Part shown: positions 7,964 through 17,176 of the stretch, piece by piece
Layout of the letters: each line of letters opens with the position of its first letter
How positions within the stretch are numbered: position 1 is the stretch's first letter
Assembly (NCBI GenBank): GCA_038530575.1
Contig: JBCBCP010000007.1
Coordinates: 1 to 64,000, forward strand
DNA: 64,000 nucleotides
Origin: JBCBCP01 sp038530575
GTDB taxonomy: Bacteria; Pseudomonadota; Alphaproteobacteria; Rhodobacterales; Rhodobacteraceae
Direction of reading: 5' to 3'
Translations under genes and position numbers: made by a program
The notes under the pieces: generated by a model
What the model was told of the DNA's origin: nothing
Database searches by the model: none
What the model saw: only the letters and a program-made list of their open reading frames with translations

Positions 7964-9007
7964 GTGACAAAGACAATCCTCAGAGCCCTCGCGGGGGAAA
8001 CCCTGCCCACGCCGCCGATCTGGATGATGCGTCAGGCGGGCCGCTACCTCCCGGAATACCGGGCCACGCGCGCGCAGGCGGGCGATTTCCTGTCTCTGTG
8101 CTATAACTCCGAGCTGGCGGCCGAAGTGACTTTGCAGCCAATCCGCCGCTACGGCTTCGATGCGGCGATCCTTTTTGCCGACATCCTTCTCTTGCCGCAG
8201 GCATTGGGAGCGGACCTTTGGTTTGTAACCGGTGAAGGCCCGCGTCTTTCGACAATAACTGATCAGGCGGGCGTTGACGCGCTCAAGCCCGTGGACGCAA
8301 TCCATGAGACGCTGAATCCCATATATGAGACCGTGCGCATTCTGCGCCGCGAGCTGCCCGCTGAAACGACGCTAATCGGCTTTGCCGGGGCGCCGTGGAC
8401 CGTGGCAACCTACATGGTCGCCGGGCGCGGCACCAAGGATCAGGGGCCGGCGCACCTGCTCAAGGATACGAATCGTCCAGCGTTTGAGGCGTTGATAGAA
8501 CGGATCACCGAAGGCACCATCGACTACCTGGCGCAGCAAATCGAGGCGGGCGCCGAAGTGGTCAAGATATTCGACAGCTGGGCTGGCAGCCTCAAGGGCC
8601 AGGACTTCGAGGATTTTGCTGTCGCGCCGTGCCGCCGGATCACTCAGGCACTGAAACAGCGGTATCCGCACATTCCCGTCATCGGCTTCCCGCGCGAGGC
8701 GGGCGACGGTTATATCGGGTTCGCCAAGGCGACGGGTGTAGACTGTGTCGCGCTCGACAATTCGGTCAGCGCGTCCTGGGCGGCGGAACATGTGCAAAAA
8801 GATGGCTGTGTGCAGGGCAACCTGGCCTCGTCCCACATGGTGACGGGTGGTCAGGCGTTGATCGACGACACGCGCGCTATCGTGAAGGCGTTTTCGGGTG
8901 GCCCGCATATCTTTAACCTTGGCCATGGGATCACGCCTGACGCCGACCCTGAAAACGTGGCGCTGATGATCGACACCGTGCGGTCAATGTCCAAGGTTTC
9001 GGGTTGA
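7964..9007 (+). CDS. hemE: Uroporphyrinogen decarboxylase
   Basis: Decarboxylates the four acetate side chains of uroporphyrinogen III to give coproporphyrinogen III, two steps before HemF. The product (347 residues) has the signature PPIWMMRQAGRYLPEYR near the N-terminus, GFAGAPWTVATYMV in the middle and FNLGHGITPDADP near the end. GTG 7964 is preferred because GGAG lies eight bases before it and the product then begins like other HemE proteins; a GTG at 7937 is also in frame. It is divergent from hemC and followed by a tRNA gene. Confidence 0.96.
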   Translation: MTKTILRALAGETLPTPPIWMMRQAGRYLPEYRATRAQAGDFLSLCYNSELAAEVTLQPIRRYGFDAAILFADILLLPQALGADLWFVTGEGPRLSTITDQAGVDALKPVDAIHETLNPIYETVRILRRELPAETTLIGFAGAPWTVATYMVAGRGTKDQGPAHLLKDTNRPAFEALIERITEGTIDYLAQQIEAGAEVVKIFDSWAGSLKGQDFEDFAVAPCRRITQALKQRYPHIPVIGFPREAGDGYIGFAKATGVDCVALDNSVSASWAAEHVQKDGCVQGNLASSHMVTGGQALIDDTRAIVKAFSGGPHIFNLGHGITPDADPENVALMIDTVRSMSKVSG

Positions 9008-9043
9008 CGCTTTGGGGTGGCTGGCATAATTCAGCGGCTCAGT

Positions 9044-9120
9044 GGCGCGGTAGCTCAGTTGGTTAGAGCGATCGACTCATAATCGATAGGTCGGGAGTTC
9101 AAGTCTCCCCCACGCCACCA
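9044..9120 (+). tRNA. tRNA with CAT anticodon (elongator Met, or Ile2 if lysidine-modified)
   Basis: A 77-base cloverleaf with encoded CCA. It has a D-arm TAGCTCAGTTGGTTAGAGC, a perfect anticodon stem ATCGA/TCGAT around CTCATAA (anticodon at 9078-9080), a T-arm GGGAG-TTCAAGT-CTCCC and the acceptor GGCGCGG paired with CCACGCC. One acceptor pair, C5 with A68, is mismatched. It is not the initiator type, since the first pair is G-C and the anticodon stem lacks three G-C pairs. Sequence alone does not settle Met versus Ile(CAU). Confidence 0.92.
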
Positions 9121-9385
9121 TTAAATACCCTAGTCATGAGATTGCTCTGACAGTGTAGTTCCCTGAGCAGACTAACCGTGCCGGCACGTCAGTGCCCAGT
9201 TCGTCGTTGCTACACGCCCACGATCGATGTGGAAAGCTAACCCAACGCCCCATAACCACGCGTGGCACGTGGGCGGTCTTGGGACAACGGCCAAAACCGC
9301 CTGTGAGAGAGAGCATGTCGCGCAACTCAAAAAAGGCATCAGCCGCGCATGGCACACCGTGCACTTAAATCAGCCGCAATGTAGC

Positions 9386-9766
9386 TCAGGCGGCCAGAAC
9401 CCGGCTGATCTTTTCGTTGAGCTCTACCATGTTGACAGGCTTTTGCACCGCGTCGCTGAACCCGACTTGGTTGTAACGGGTCGGGTCAGTCCACACGTGA
9501 TCCGCCGTGATGGCAATGATTGGGATATTCGAAGGGGGATCATTGCGCGAGCTACGGATGCCACGCGCAACTTCCACGCCGGATTTATGTGGCATGTGAA
9601 TGTCCATCAGGACGACCGCGTAATTTTCTGGGCTGCGCTGGATCATCTCGTGACACTCGGCGCCGTTACGGGCTACCTCGAAGTCATAGTCCATTTCCTC
9701 GAGCATTTCGCACATCATAAAGCGCGTCAGCGCGTCGTCTTCGGCCAAAAGGATGGTCGGTTTCAT
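9386..9766 (-). CDS. Single-domain response regulator (receiver only)
   Basis: A 126-residue CheY-like receiver with no output domain. The acidic pair (LLAEDDALT) lies at about residues 8-9, the phosphoacceptor Asp is in VVLMDIHMP at about 53, the switch Thr is in IIAITAD, and the conserved Lys is in VQKPVN. ATG 9766 follows a GGAG ribosome site on this strand, so the longer open frame to 9820 is not used. Neighbours are an unknown protein and a CheB-CheR-PAS sensor, suggesting a signalling group. The 265 bases between the tRNA and this gene hold nothing recognisable. Confidence 0.92.
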   Translation of the reverse strand: MKPTILLAEDDALTRFMMCEMLEEMDYDFEVARNGAECHEMIQRSPENYAVVLMDIHMPHKSGVEVARGIRSSRNDPPSNIPIIAITADHVWTDPTRYNQVGFSDAVQKPVNMVELNEKISRVLAA

Positions 9767-9922
9767 TTTATTCTCCAAAGCAAAGCATACGGAACAACCC
9801 AGGGTTTGCAGAACAAACACTTTGTCAGAGGGTCGGTTCTCAAGGCATCGCCGCTGTCTCTAATATGGGGTCGCAGACGGCCGCAAGCACACAAAAAATG
9901 GTTTAATTGTCAAGCAACGGCG

Positions 9923-10594
9923 TTATTTAGCCAAAGATCTGACGCTGTTCAGCGCCAAATGCCCGGAATCGTGCAATTCTGCCTCACGCTCAATGTACCG
10001 AGCGCGGTGTTCTTCATTCTGAACATAGCGTTTCAGCATATCGAGATAGAAGACAATCTCGTCCCTGTCGCGCGACAGGCGCTCAAGACGGGCCGCGAGA
10101 ACCGACGCGCCCGATGGCGGTGGTGAGCCATCGCACAGCCCGGTTAGCAAATCCAGCACCGGCGTCGCAATGTCAGCCAAAAGCTTTGTTTCAATCTCAT
10201 CCCGAAGCGATGCGGTTGCGGTGTCAAAACCGTAGTCTTCCAGAAACGCGCAGCGAAATGCGCCCACAACGCTCCGAAACATGACCATCACGTTGCGGTC
10301 TGCCATGCCCACGGCACCCGGGGTGCTCACGTACATCCGGCCCAGCACCAAGCCGGGAAGCGACACGATCGTATCTGGAGAAGAGATAGCTGACCGCTCG
10401 TTACCCATGCGCCGGGCTGCATCTTCGACCAGCACCGCCAGATTAGGATGAAATACACCCGCGGTCGTGCGCACCTGCGCAAAACTCATCCGCTGATTGA
10501 CGCCATCCTGCGTGTGTTCAACCGTGCGCACCTCATGAGGGCCATCCGGGTTACGGCGTCGCAAGGTGATCATCAGACTGGCGGTCGTCGACAT
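9923..10594 (-). CDS. Protein of unknown function next to chemosensory genes
   Basis: A 223-residue soluble protein that I do not recognise. It has no signal peptide or membrane segment. The middle is mixed hydrophobic, and the C-terminal part (about 140-205) is helical and charged, with R-x-x-R-L-x-R-D-R-D and YIEREAEL patterns that could form a coiled coil. Its location between a lone receiver and the CheB-CheR-PAS fusion, all on one strand with about 150-base gaps, suggests a signalling role, but that is inference from context only. Confidence 0.6.
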   Translation of the reverse strand: MSTTASLMITLRRRNPDGPHEVRTVEHTQDGVNQRMSFAQVRTTAGVFHPNLAVLVEDAARRMGNERSAISSPDTIVSLPGLVLGRMYVSTPGAVGMADRNVMVMFRSVVGAFRCAFLEDYGFDTATASLRDEIETKLLADIATPVLDLLTGLCDGSPPPSGASVLAARLERLSRDRDEIVFYLDMLKRYVQNEEHRARYIEREAELHDSGHLALNSVRSLAK

Positions 10595-10741
10595 GAATTA
10601 TCCGTACTTGGCCCTAAGCGCGCGACTTCATCTAGATCGAACAGACAGGCAGCAAATCGAATTCTAGTCTAGCGAGTGGTGCATGTGAATGGGTATCGCA
10701 TCACTCAGCTTAACGTTTCTGAATCTCCCGGATCGGCGCGT

Positions 10742-13700
10742 TTACGCTGCGTTTAGAAGTCGAACGCTGCCAAATACATGGCTGACCGATCCATCGTTCC
10801 GCTTGCGCGACAGTCCTGTGATAACGACTGGCAATGTGTCGCCCGCGCCCATGGCAACTTCGCCTTCAAATTCGAAGGGTTCGCCGCTTTCAGCCGCGCT
10901 TTCGATCTGTTCGAGGATGGCCGCCCGGTCCGGCTTGGAAAAGGACGTAAACGCCGTCTCAAGCGTTGTGCTTTCACCGGATGTGTCGAACTCACCAAAG
11001 ATATCGCTGGTAAAGAACATCGCACGATTGTCGACATCGTAGTTGAACATGCTGATCTGAAGGTCTGTCTGCAGGTGCTCAAGGTTGCGCATCAGAAGAT
11101 GCGCGTTGATCTCGGTGCTGATATCACGCGCCGCACCCACAACAATTTCCGGAGCGCCGTCTTCTTCGTTCTCCAGAACAGAGCCAGAGACGAGCATGTG
11201 GACCAGTGAGCCGGACGCACGGCGCAGCCGCGCTTCAAAGCGGAATGCGCGCCGATTTTCAAGCGCAGTTGCAATCTTGCGCTGCACCATGTCCCGGTCC
11301 CCGGGATGCAGCAATTGCAGGAAACTTGCGTAGCTCATTTGCCCGGCTTCGTCGGCGCTTTTGACAAAGAAGGTGCGCCGCATCGCAGGCGAAATATACG
11401 CCGTTTGACGGGCCACATCGATGCGGAAATGGCCCGAGTCCCCCATCTGTTCCAGCACTTCGAGCGCGCGGGACTGGATGCTGACGTCAAAGGCGATAAT
11501 TGCGATCGTCACCCCTATCACCTGATCCATTGAATCGACGAAGGGGCTGAAGATCAGCTTGTGCATCTCATCGCCGCGCTGCACTTCCACGACTCTGATT
11601 TCCCGGACCTTGAAGACTTCGCTGGCGATGGTGGTAAAGTTCGGAAATTCAGGCGGTAGGCTCAACTGGCTCAGGTGCGGGCCGATTGAGGCGATCTTTT
11701 TCAGGTTAAAAAATTCGACCGCTTGCTCGCTTGTTCGGCGCACCATCAGGGCCTGATCCAGAACAAGCATGGGATATGGTGCGGAATCCAGCACCGCCGA
11801 CAACTCCGACGACACCTTTTGAAGCTCCGATGCGTTGACCTGCAACTCTTCGTTGACGGTAATCAACTCTTCGTTCGTGCTTTGCAGTTCCTCGTTGGAA
11901 GTTTCCAGCTCCTCGTTGGTCGCTTGGGCTTCTTCGTTGGTGCTCTGCAGCTCTTCGTTGACCGATTGCAGCTCTTCGTTTGAGGTCTGTAACTCTTCGA
12001 CCGTCTGCTGCAGCGCCTCGCGGGTCGATTGCATCTCGGTCTCGATCTGCAGGATGTACTGCGTGCGCTCTTTGTCCGACAGCGAGTCGACATCTGTTGA
12101 TGTGACCGGCTCCATCCGGGTCTGGACCGCGACCAGGCAATGGTCTTCGCCCTGCGGATTTACCATCGGATACGCGATCATCCGCACCTGGTTAAAGCCC
12201 ATGCCCTGAAGCTCTTGCCACCGCCCTTCTCGCAACTCGCGGGCCTTCAGCGACATGGTCACCAGGCTGGCCGCCTCGTCCTTCAACCCGCCCCGCAAAA
12301 GCCGCGTGCTGAGCGTCAGCGCGCTGCGCTCGTCAAGTTGCAGAATAGGGCTGATATCACCCAGCACGCGCACAATTTCGTTGTTGCGATTGGCAATAAA
12401 GCCGTTTGGCGCCACTGCTTTGGCCAGCGAGTCAAACAGACGGATATCAAGCCGTTCACGGTCCTGCTGTCTGAGTGCGCTCACGCCTGCCATTGAGGAC
12501 TGCGGGTTGCCGGCCATCAAGCTCATATGCGCGCTCGATTGGCGCACGACACCGCGTTTGGTGAAAATCCGGTCAGCGCCATTCACTGTCTCGAACTGCA
12601 TCGACATGGCGCCAACGGTTTCAGAGGTGCCGAGGAACAGAACACCGTTGGCGTTAAGCGCGTAGTGGGCACGGGCCAAAACGCGTTCTTGCAGCGACGT
12701 ATTGAAATAGATCAGCACATTGCGCAGCGTAATCAGGTCCAGGTTAATGAACGGCGGATCCTGAAAAATGTTATGCTTGGAGAAAAGCGTAACGTGCCGC
12801 AACTCGGGTGCAACTTCGAGGCCCGCCTCGGAAATGTGGAAATATTGCTCGCGGTAGCGGACCGGGATGTCATGCGCGCCCGTGACCGGGTAAATGCCCC
12901 GCCGCGCCACGTCGAGGGCGCGTTCGTCAATGTCGGTCGCAAAGATCTGAAGGCGCGATTTGGTCAGCTCTTTGAGCCCGCCCAACGCCTCCGCGAATAG
13001 AACCGCTAACGAATAAGCTTCTTCGCCTGTGGCGCAGCCCGCAACCCAAACGCGGATGGGCCCGGTTTCGTGCTTGTTCACGATGCGCCGGATTTCCTGC
13101 TCGAGCTGCGCAAACTGTTCGGGGTCTCGGAAAAACCGGGTGACCGAGATCAGCAGGTCCCGGAACAGCGCATCAACCTCGTCCATCGATGTGCGGCAGA
13201 AATCGACGTATTCCTGATAGTCCTCGATACCCAAAGCAACCATCCGGCGGCTGATGCGCCGGTTAATGGTCGTTTCCTTGTAATCCCGAAAATCCACGCG
13301 GCTACGGGCGCCAAGAATTTGCAGCAGTTCGGACAAGCGGCTCGGGCGTTCGTTGATCACCCTCAGTTCATTGAAATCCCGCGGTGTCGCGAGAATCTTT
13401 TCGAGGTGCTGGCCCATTTGTTCGGGCGTCAGCGTCAGGTCGATGCAGCCTGTTTCGATCGCGCTGGTGGGCATGCCGTCATATTTGGCCGAGGCGGTAT
13501 CTTGGGCGATCGTGATGCCGCCCGCTTCGCGGATGGCCTGTACGCCGTAACTGCCATCGCTGCCCGTGCCCGACAGCACGATGCCGACCGATCGGTCGCC
13601 AAATTCCCGCGCGAGGCTTTTGAAGAGCCGGTCCGCCGACGGCTTTGGCGTCGCTGGCAGCCCCGACGGATCTCGCAGGCCCAGCTTGCCATCGCGAAAG

Positions 13701-13969
13701 GCCACGTCTGAGTTCGGCGGCGTGACGTAGATCGTGTCGATCTCTGGGGTTATGTCCGCGCCTTGCTTGAGCTCTTGCACGGGAAGGTTTGTCTCGCGCG
13801 AAATCAGCGCGGACAAAAGGCTTTTGTGCGTGGGCGACATGTGCTGCGCCAGCACGTACACGGCGTGTGCGTCGCGCGGCAGATTGCGTACAAGAATAGA
13901 CGCAGCTTCGAGCCCACCTGCAGAGGCCGCGATGCCCACGTAGACAGTTGTGTCTTCGGTGTCGGCCAT
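10742..13969 (-). CDS. CheB-CheR-PAS fusion signalling protein
   Basis: A 1075-residue multidomain protein. Residues 1-190 form a CheB methylesterase domain with catalytic Ser16 (IAASAGG), a His in LAQHMSP and an Asp in SGTGSDGSYG; it lacks a CheB receiver domain. Residues 200-480 form a CheR methyltransferase with the SAM motif VWVAGCATGEEAYSLA. Residues about 650-715 are a coiled coil built of EELQ(S/T)xNEE repeats. PAS-like sensor domains follow to the end. No histidine kinase domain is present. ATG follows AGGAAAG. Such fusions usually feed two-component or stress-response systems rather than flagellar chemotaxis, and no other che genes are nearby. Confidence 0.93.
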   Translation of the reverse strand: MADTEDTTVYVGIAASAGGLEAASILVRNLPRDAHAVYVLAQHMSPTHKSLLSALISRETNLPVQELKQGADITPEIDTIYVTPPNSDVAFRDGKLGLRDPSGLPATPKPSADRLFKSLAREFGDRSVGIVLSGTGSDGSYGVQAIREAGGITIAQDTASAKYDGMPTSAIETGCIDLTLTPEQMGQHLEKILATPRDFNELRVINERPSRLSELLQILGARSRVDFRDYKETTINRRISRRMVALGIEDYQEYVDFCRTSMDEVDALFRDLLISVTRFFRDPEQFAQLEQEIRRIVNKHETGPIRVWVAGCATGEEAYSLAVLFAEALGGLKELTKSRLQIFATDIDERALDVARRGIYPVTGAHDIPVRYREQYFHISEAGLEVAPELRHVTLFSKHNIFQDPPFINLDLITLRNVLIYFNTSLQERVLARAHYALNANGVLFLGTSETVGAMSMQFETVNGADRIFTKRGVVRQSSAHMSLMAGNPQSSMAGVSALRQQDRERLDIRLFDSLAKAVAPNGFIANRNNEIVRVLGDISPILQLDERSALTLSTRLLRGGLKDEAASLVTMSLKARELREGRWQELQGMGFNQVRMIAYPMVNPQGEDHCLVAVQTRMEPVTSTDVDSLSDKERTQYILQIETEMQSTREALQQTVEELQTSNEELQSVNEELQSTNEEAQATNEELETSNEELQSTNEELITVNEELQVNASELQKVSSELSAVLDSAPYPMLVLDQALMVRRTSEQAVEFFNLKKIASIGPHLSQLSLPPEFPNFTTIASEVFKVREIRVVEVQRGDEMHKLIFSPFVDSMDQVIGVTIAIIAFDVSIQSRALEVLEQMGDSGHFRIDVARQTAYISPAMRRTFFVKSADEAGQMSYASFLQLLHPGDRDMVQRKIATALENRRAFRFEARLRRASGSLVHMLVSGSVLENEEDGAPEIVVGAARDISTEINAHLLMRNLEHLQTDLQISMFNYDVDNRAMFFTSDIFGEFDTSGESTTLETAFTSFSKPDRAAILEQIESAAESGEPFEFEGEVAMGAGDTLPVVITGLSRKRNDGSVSHVFGSVRLLNAA

Positions 13970-14126
13970 TATGCTTTCCTATTATTTCGCCGGAGCAGCG
14001 CACTTGCGCCGGTGAAACAATCATTGGGTTCCGGCGCTTAAACCTCAAGGCTTTTCGCGTTTAATTGGTGTAGCACGCAACCAAATTCACGACGAAATAC
14101 AACCTGAGGTTGATCGCAAGCGTAGC

Positions 14127-15443
14127 TTATGCAACCCCAAACAGCAGCCTGTCAAAATGTGACAATGGCGTCTGTTTGTCGATCAACGCAGTCCGCATCT
14201 CCCAAAGCCTTCCGGCGTCCGCCGCGCCAAGCGTTGGGCTGGCCATCGCCAGAACCTTGGCCTCCAGCGCCGCCTCGCTCATGGGCGCCTCGGGTCCGCC
14301 AGAGGCCGTGACAACGCCCGAACGAAGGACATTCCCGTCTGCAAGATGCACCGTAACTTCCGACACTCGTTCAGCCGGGAAACGTGCACTCAGAGTTGGG
14401 TCTTCGGACACGTCAATCCGCGGCAGCCACGCCGCGGTCTCCGCGTCTTGCAAGGCGTGACCAGCCACATGTTCCGGCCCGATCCGGCCAAAACGTAGAA
14501 GGCTGGCGAGCGCAAAGCGCAGCGAGTATTGTGCTTGGCTCGTCGTGTCAGGCATGCTGGGGAACAGCGCAGCAGCTTCGGCAAAGGTGCTCACCTCGAT
14601 CCGGGCAACGTCCGCTGCGCCAAAGCTATACTTGTCCACCAACCCACCCAGCGCATCCAGCGCCGCGTGTGCCCAGCGGCAGATTGGGTAGGGCTTTATG
14701 TAGTTCTGCGTGATCGTCCAGACCTCGCCCAGATCGTCCCAGACATTTGCCACGTCCGCGCCTTCGACGGTGATCGCGGGCGCGCCGGTGAAGCCATCGG
14801 CGGCCAAAAGCGCCGCCATCGCCCCAGTCATCGCGCCCATGCCCGACCCATCGTGCAGCATTGTAGGGTTGGCGATTTCGCGCATCATCTGGCTGCGTGG
14901 GCCGTGATACTCGGCAATGCCCAACGCCTCGCGCAGCGCAGGCTCCGGCGCGCCCAGCATACGCCAACCCAGCGCCGCAACACCCAGCCCGTTCCACGCG
15001 CCTGAGGTGTGGTAATCCTCCACACTGCCATGCAGAGCCATCGCCGCGCGCGCCGCCACCTCATAGGCCATGACCGTGAGGTCCAGCGCGTCTAGCCCCG
15101 ACACCTCCCGCCCTTCGGCAAAGGCAAACAGGGCCGGGATCACCGCACAGCCGATATGCCCCTTGGTCAGGTTCAGCCCATCATGCGCATCCAGGTTGTC
15201 GGTCTGGCTTGCCGCGGCAAAGGCTGCGCCGGGGATGCCCGCGCGGCGCCCGTCAAACAGCAGTCGCGCGCCCGTGCCGCCCAGATGGTGCACCGCGTGA
15301 TCCCGCACGATGCGCCCAACTTCCAGATCCCGCGCGCCGGCGCAGACAGCCAGCGTATCGACAAGCAGTTTTGCCGCCATGTCGCGCGCGGCCTCGGGCG
15401 GGTCAGGGCGTTTCACAAATTCAGTCACGCGGTGAAGGGACAT
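14127..15443 (-). CDS. MmgE/PrpD family protein
   Basis: A 438-residue member of the MmgE/PrpD family, which includes 2-methylcitrate dehydratase and other lyases or isomerases acting on carboxylic acids. Family segments seen include DTLAVCAGA near the N-terminus, AFAAASQTDNLDAHDGLNLTKGHIG, and KPYPICRWAH in the middle. There is no prpB or prpC nearby, so methylcitrate metabolism is unlikely. It lies five bases downstream of the MttB-family gene and is presumably co-transcribed, which suggests a role in degrading a methylated amine or its acid product. Confidence 0.88.
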   Translation of the reverse strand: MSLHRVTEFVKRPDPPEAARDMAAKLLVDTLAVCAGARDLEVGRIVRDHAVHHLGGTGARLLFDGRRAGIPGAAFAAASQTDNLDAHDGLNLTKGHIGCAVIPALFAFAEGREVSGLDALDLTVMAYEVAARAAMALHGSVEDYHTSGAWNGLGVAALGWRMLGAPEPALREALGIAEYHGPRSQMMREIANPTMLHDGSGMGAMTGAMAALLAADGFTGAPAITVEGADVANVWDDLGEVWTITQNYIKPYPICRWAHAALDALGGLVDKYSFGAADVARIEVSTFAEAAALFPSMPDTTSQAQYSLRFALASLLRFGRIGPEHVAGHALQDAETAAWLPRIDVSEDPTLSARFPAERVSEVTVHLADGNVLRSGVVTASGGPEAPMSEAALEAKVLAMASPTLGAADAGRLWEMRTALIDKQTPLSHFDRLLFGVA

Positions 15444-15448
15444 GAGCG

Positions 15449-16972
15449 TTACTCCGGCTTTTGGATCAGACTGCTGCCAAAACGCTCCGCCATCTGTGCC
15501 ATTTGCGACGCGTCCAGATAGGCGCGCTCCGGCTCCGCCAGACGGGCGCGGACGTCCTCACGCGCCCGGTCCCAAGCCGTGCGCGCGCCATCCTCGGCCC
15601 ATGAAGCGGGCGACGCGCGGTCCGCCAGCGCGGGGTAGACGTAATCCCGCTCCATCGCGGCAATTGTCTGTGCGCCGCCGAGAAAATGCCCCTCGCCCAG
15701 CACCGCCTCGGTGATCGCATCGATGTCCAGCGCCGCGTCCGTCACCTCCACCCCGCGCAGCATCCGCATGATCTGCGCATGCATCTCTGCGTCCAGCACA
15801 AACGCCTCGAACGAGGCGCCCAAAAGCGACGCTGTCATGCCCGCGCTTTCATAGATCAGGTTGCCACCTCCCAGTGCAGCCGCGGTCGCGGTCATAGCCT
15901 TTTCGACGCCGTATTGCGCATCGATTGCCTTGGCATCTGTCATGCACGCTGCCACGCCCGAGGGCAGGCCCAGATGATTGATCACCTGCGCCGACGCGGC
16001 GTTCAGCAGCGCGGTCTCTCCGCCCCCGCCGGTAAAGGCCCCGGTGCGCAGATCAATGACCAGCGGCCAGTTCGAAAAGACCATCGGGTGCCCGGGGCGG
16101 ATCACCTGCACCATCACGAGGCTCGCCAAGGTCTCTGCCAGCGACTGCGCCAGAAACCCCGCCAGCGTCGCGGGCGCCGTGGCCCCGGCCTGCGCCGCCG
16201 TGATGCAGGACAGGGGGATGTTGTGGGCGATACAGGCCTCGGTCACCGCCACCGCGTCCGCGCCAAAGCGCATAGGGGAAATGACCGGGCTGATATGCGC
16301 CTTGACGAATGGCCGGGCGTCGAAATCCCCCGCCATCCGAAACAGCTCGACCAGCGGGGCGACATGTTCGGCCAGCGTGAACGCCGTCGCGACCGGCTTG
16401 GTCGTGTGCGCCATCAGCGCATAGGCCGTGTTCAGGTCCAGCAGCCATTCATCCGCCATATCCGTCGCGATGCAGCAGCGCGTGAACCAGCTGACGTGGT
16501 CCAGCCCGTCCTGAAGCCGGGTAAAGTCGTGCAGGTCGCGCAGGCTGGCGGCACGGTAAAGGCCGGTGTCCACGTCCAGCACCTCCACAGCCGCGCCGCC
16601 CGTCCCGAAATGCACCGCGTCGCCGCCAACTTCGATGCTCCGCGCGGGGTCGCGGCCGTGCAGCGTGAATCGCTTCGGCGCGTCCGCAATGGCGCGCTCC
16701 ACAACTGCGGGGGGAATCGAGACGCGCCCATTGGGCAACATAATGCATCCGGCGCGCATCAACTGCGCGGCCAGACCATCCGGCACCTCGCCCATGCCCA
16801 ACCGCTCCAAAAGCTCGAACGCCGTGGCCACGATCCGGTCTGCCTCAGACGTGCGCAGCGGGCGGTACTGACCACCGGGCTGACCGGGCGGGGCAGGGTG
16901 CTGCTCAGGTCCGGCAGCGCGTGCGGCCTTGCGCGCAGCGCGGCCTCCGGCGCGTTTGGGTGCCTCGCTCAT
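15449..16972 (-). CDS. Trimethylamine methyltransferase (MttB) family protein, non-pyrrolysine
   Basis: A 507-residue MttB-superfamily protein, the TIM-barrel group that moves methyl groups from quaternary or tertiary amines to a corrinoid protein. The frame is open throughout, so no amber/pyrrolysine codon is used; it groups in style with betaine-type rather than trimethylamine-specific members. The N-terminus is a basic Ala/Arg-rich tail. ATG 16972 is preferred over 17002. No corrinoid protein or reactivase gene is in the window. It is divergent from a dimethylglycine-dehydrogenase-like gene, which fits betaine catabolism. Confidence 0.88.
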   Translation of the reverse strand: MSEAPKRAGGRAARKAARAAGPEQHPAPPGQPGGQYRPLRTSEADRIVATAFELLERLGMGEVPDGLAAQLMRAGCIMLPNGRVSIPPAVVERAIADAPKRFTLHGRDPARSIEVGGDAVHFGTGGAAVEVLDVDTGLYRAASLRDLHDFTRLQDGLDHVSWFTRCCIATDMADEWLLDLNTAYALMAHTTKPVATAFTLAEHVAPLVELFRMAGDFDARPFVKAHISPVISPMRFGADAVAVTEACIAHNIPLSCITAAQAGATAPATLAGFLAQSLAETLASLVMVQVIRPGHPMVFSNWPLVIDLRTGAFTGGGGETALLNAASAQVINHLGLPSGVAACMTDAKAIDAQYGVEKAMTATAAALGGGNLIYESAGMTASLLGASFEAFVLDAEMHAQIMRMLRGVEVTDAALDIDAITEAVLGEGHFLGGAQTIAAMERDYVYPALADRASPASWAEDGARTAWDRAREDVRARLAEPERAYLDASQMAQMAERFGSSLIQKPE

Positions 16973-16995
16973 CTGATTTCGGCCCGTCTGAAAAA

Positions 16996-17041
16996 TGTAC
17001 AAAATGTTATTTCGGCACCCCGCAGTTTGTACAAAACGTTA
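16996..17041. promoter_or_regulatory. Direct repeat TGTACAAAAyGTTA, candidate operator pair
   Basis: Two copies, TGTACAAAATGTTA at 16996-17009 and TGTACAAAACGTTA at 17028-17041, lie 32 bases apart start to start, about three helical turns and so on the same DNA face. The second copy continues to a dyad TGTA-N8-TACA and is followed by an AT-rich TATAAAT box (17047-17053). Both sit in the divergent promoter between the MttB gene and the FAD-GcvT gene. A cooperative regulator of both is inferred; its gene is not identified. Confidence 0.6.
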
Positions 17042-17176
17042 CATTTATAAATGCCCCCACCCAAAAATTAACAAACACTGAATCGGGGTTTTCGTCACAC
17101 TTCATCGGCGCGCGCCGCCTTGACGGGCGCAGCGCGGCTCGGCTCCCTTCCGCTAAACCTGCCGAGGGAGAGGCTC

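Noticed and set aside
11830..12010. Repetitive DNA that looks like a tandem repeat
   Set aside because: It encodes the EELQxxNEE coiled coil of the CheB-CheR-PAS protein, in frame and with codon variation, so it is a protein repeat, not a DNA element.
15449..16972. Pyrrolysine-containing trimethylamine methyltransferase
   Set aside because: The frame is open over its full family length with no in-frame amber codon, and no pyl genes are present.
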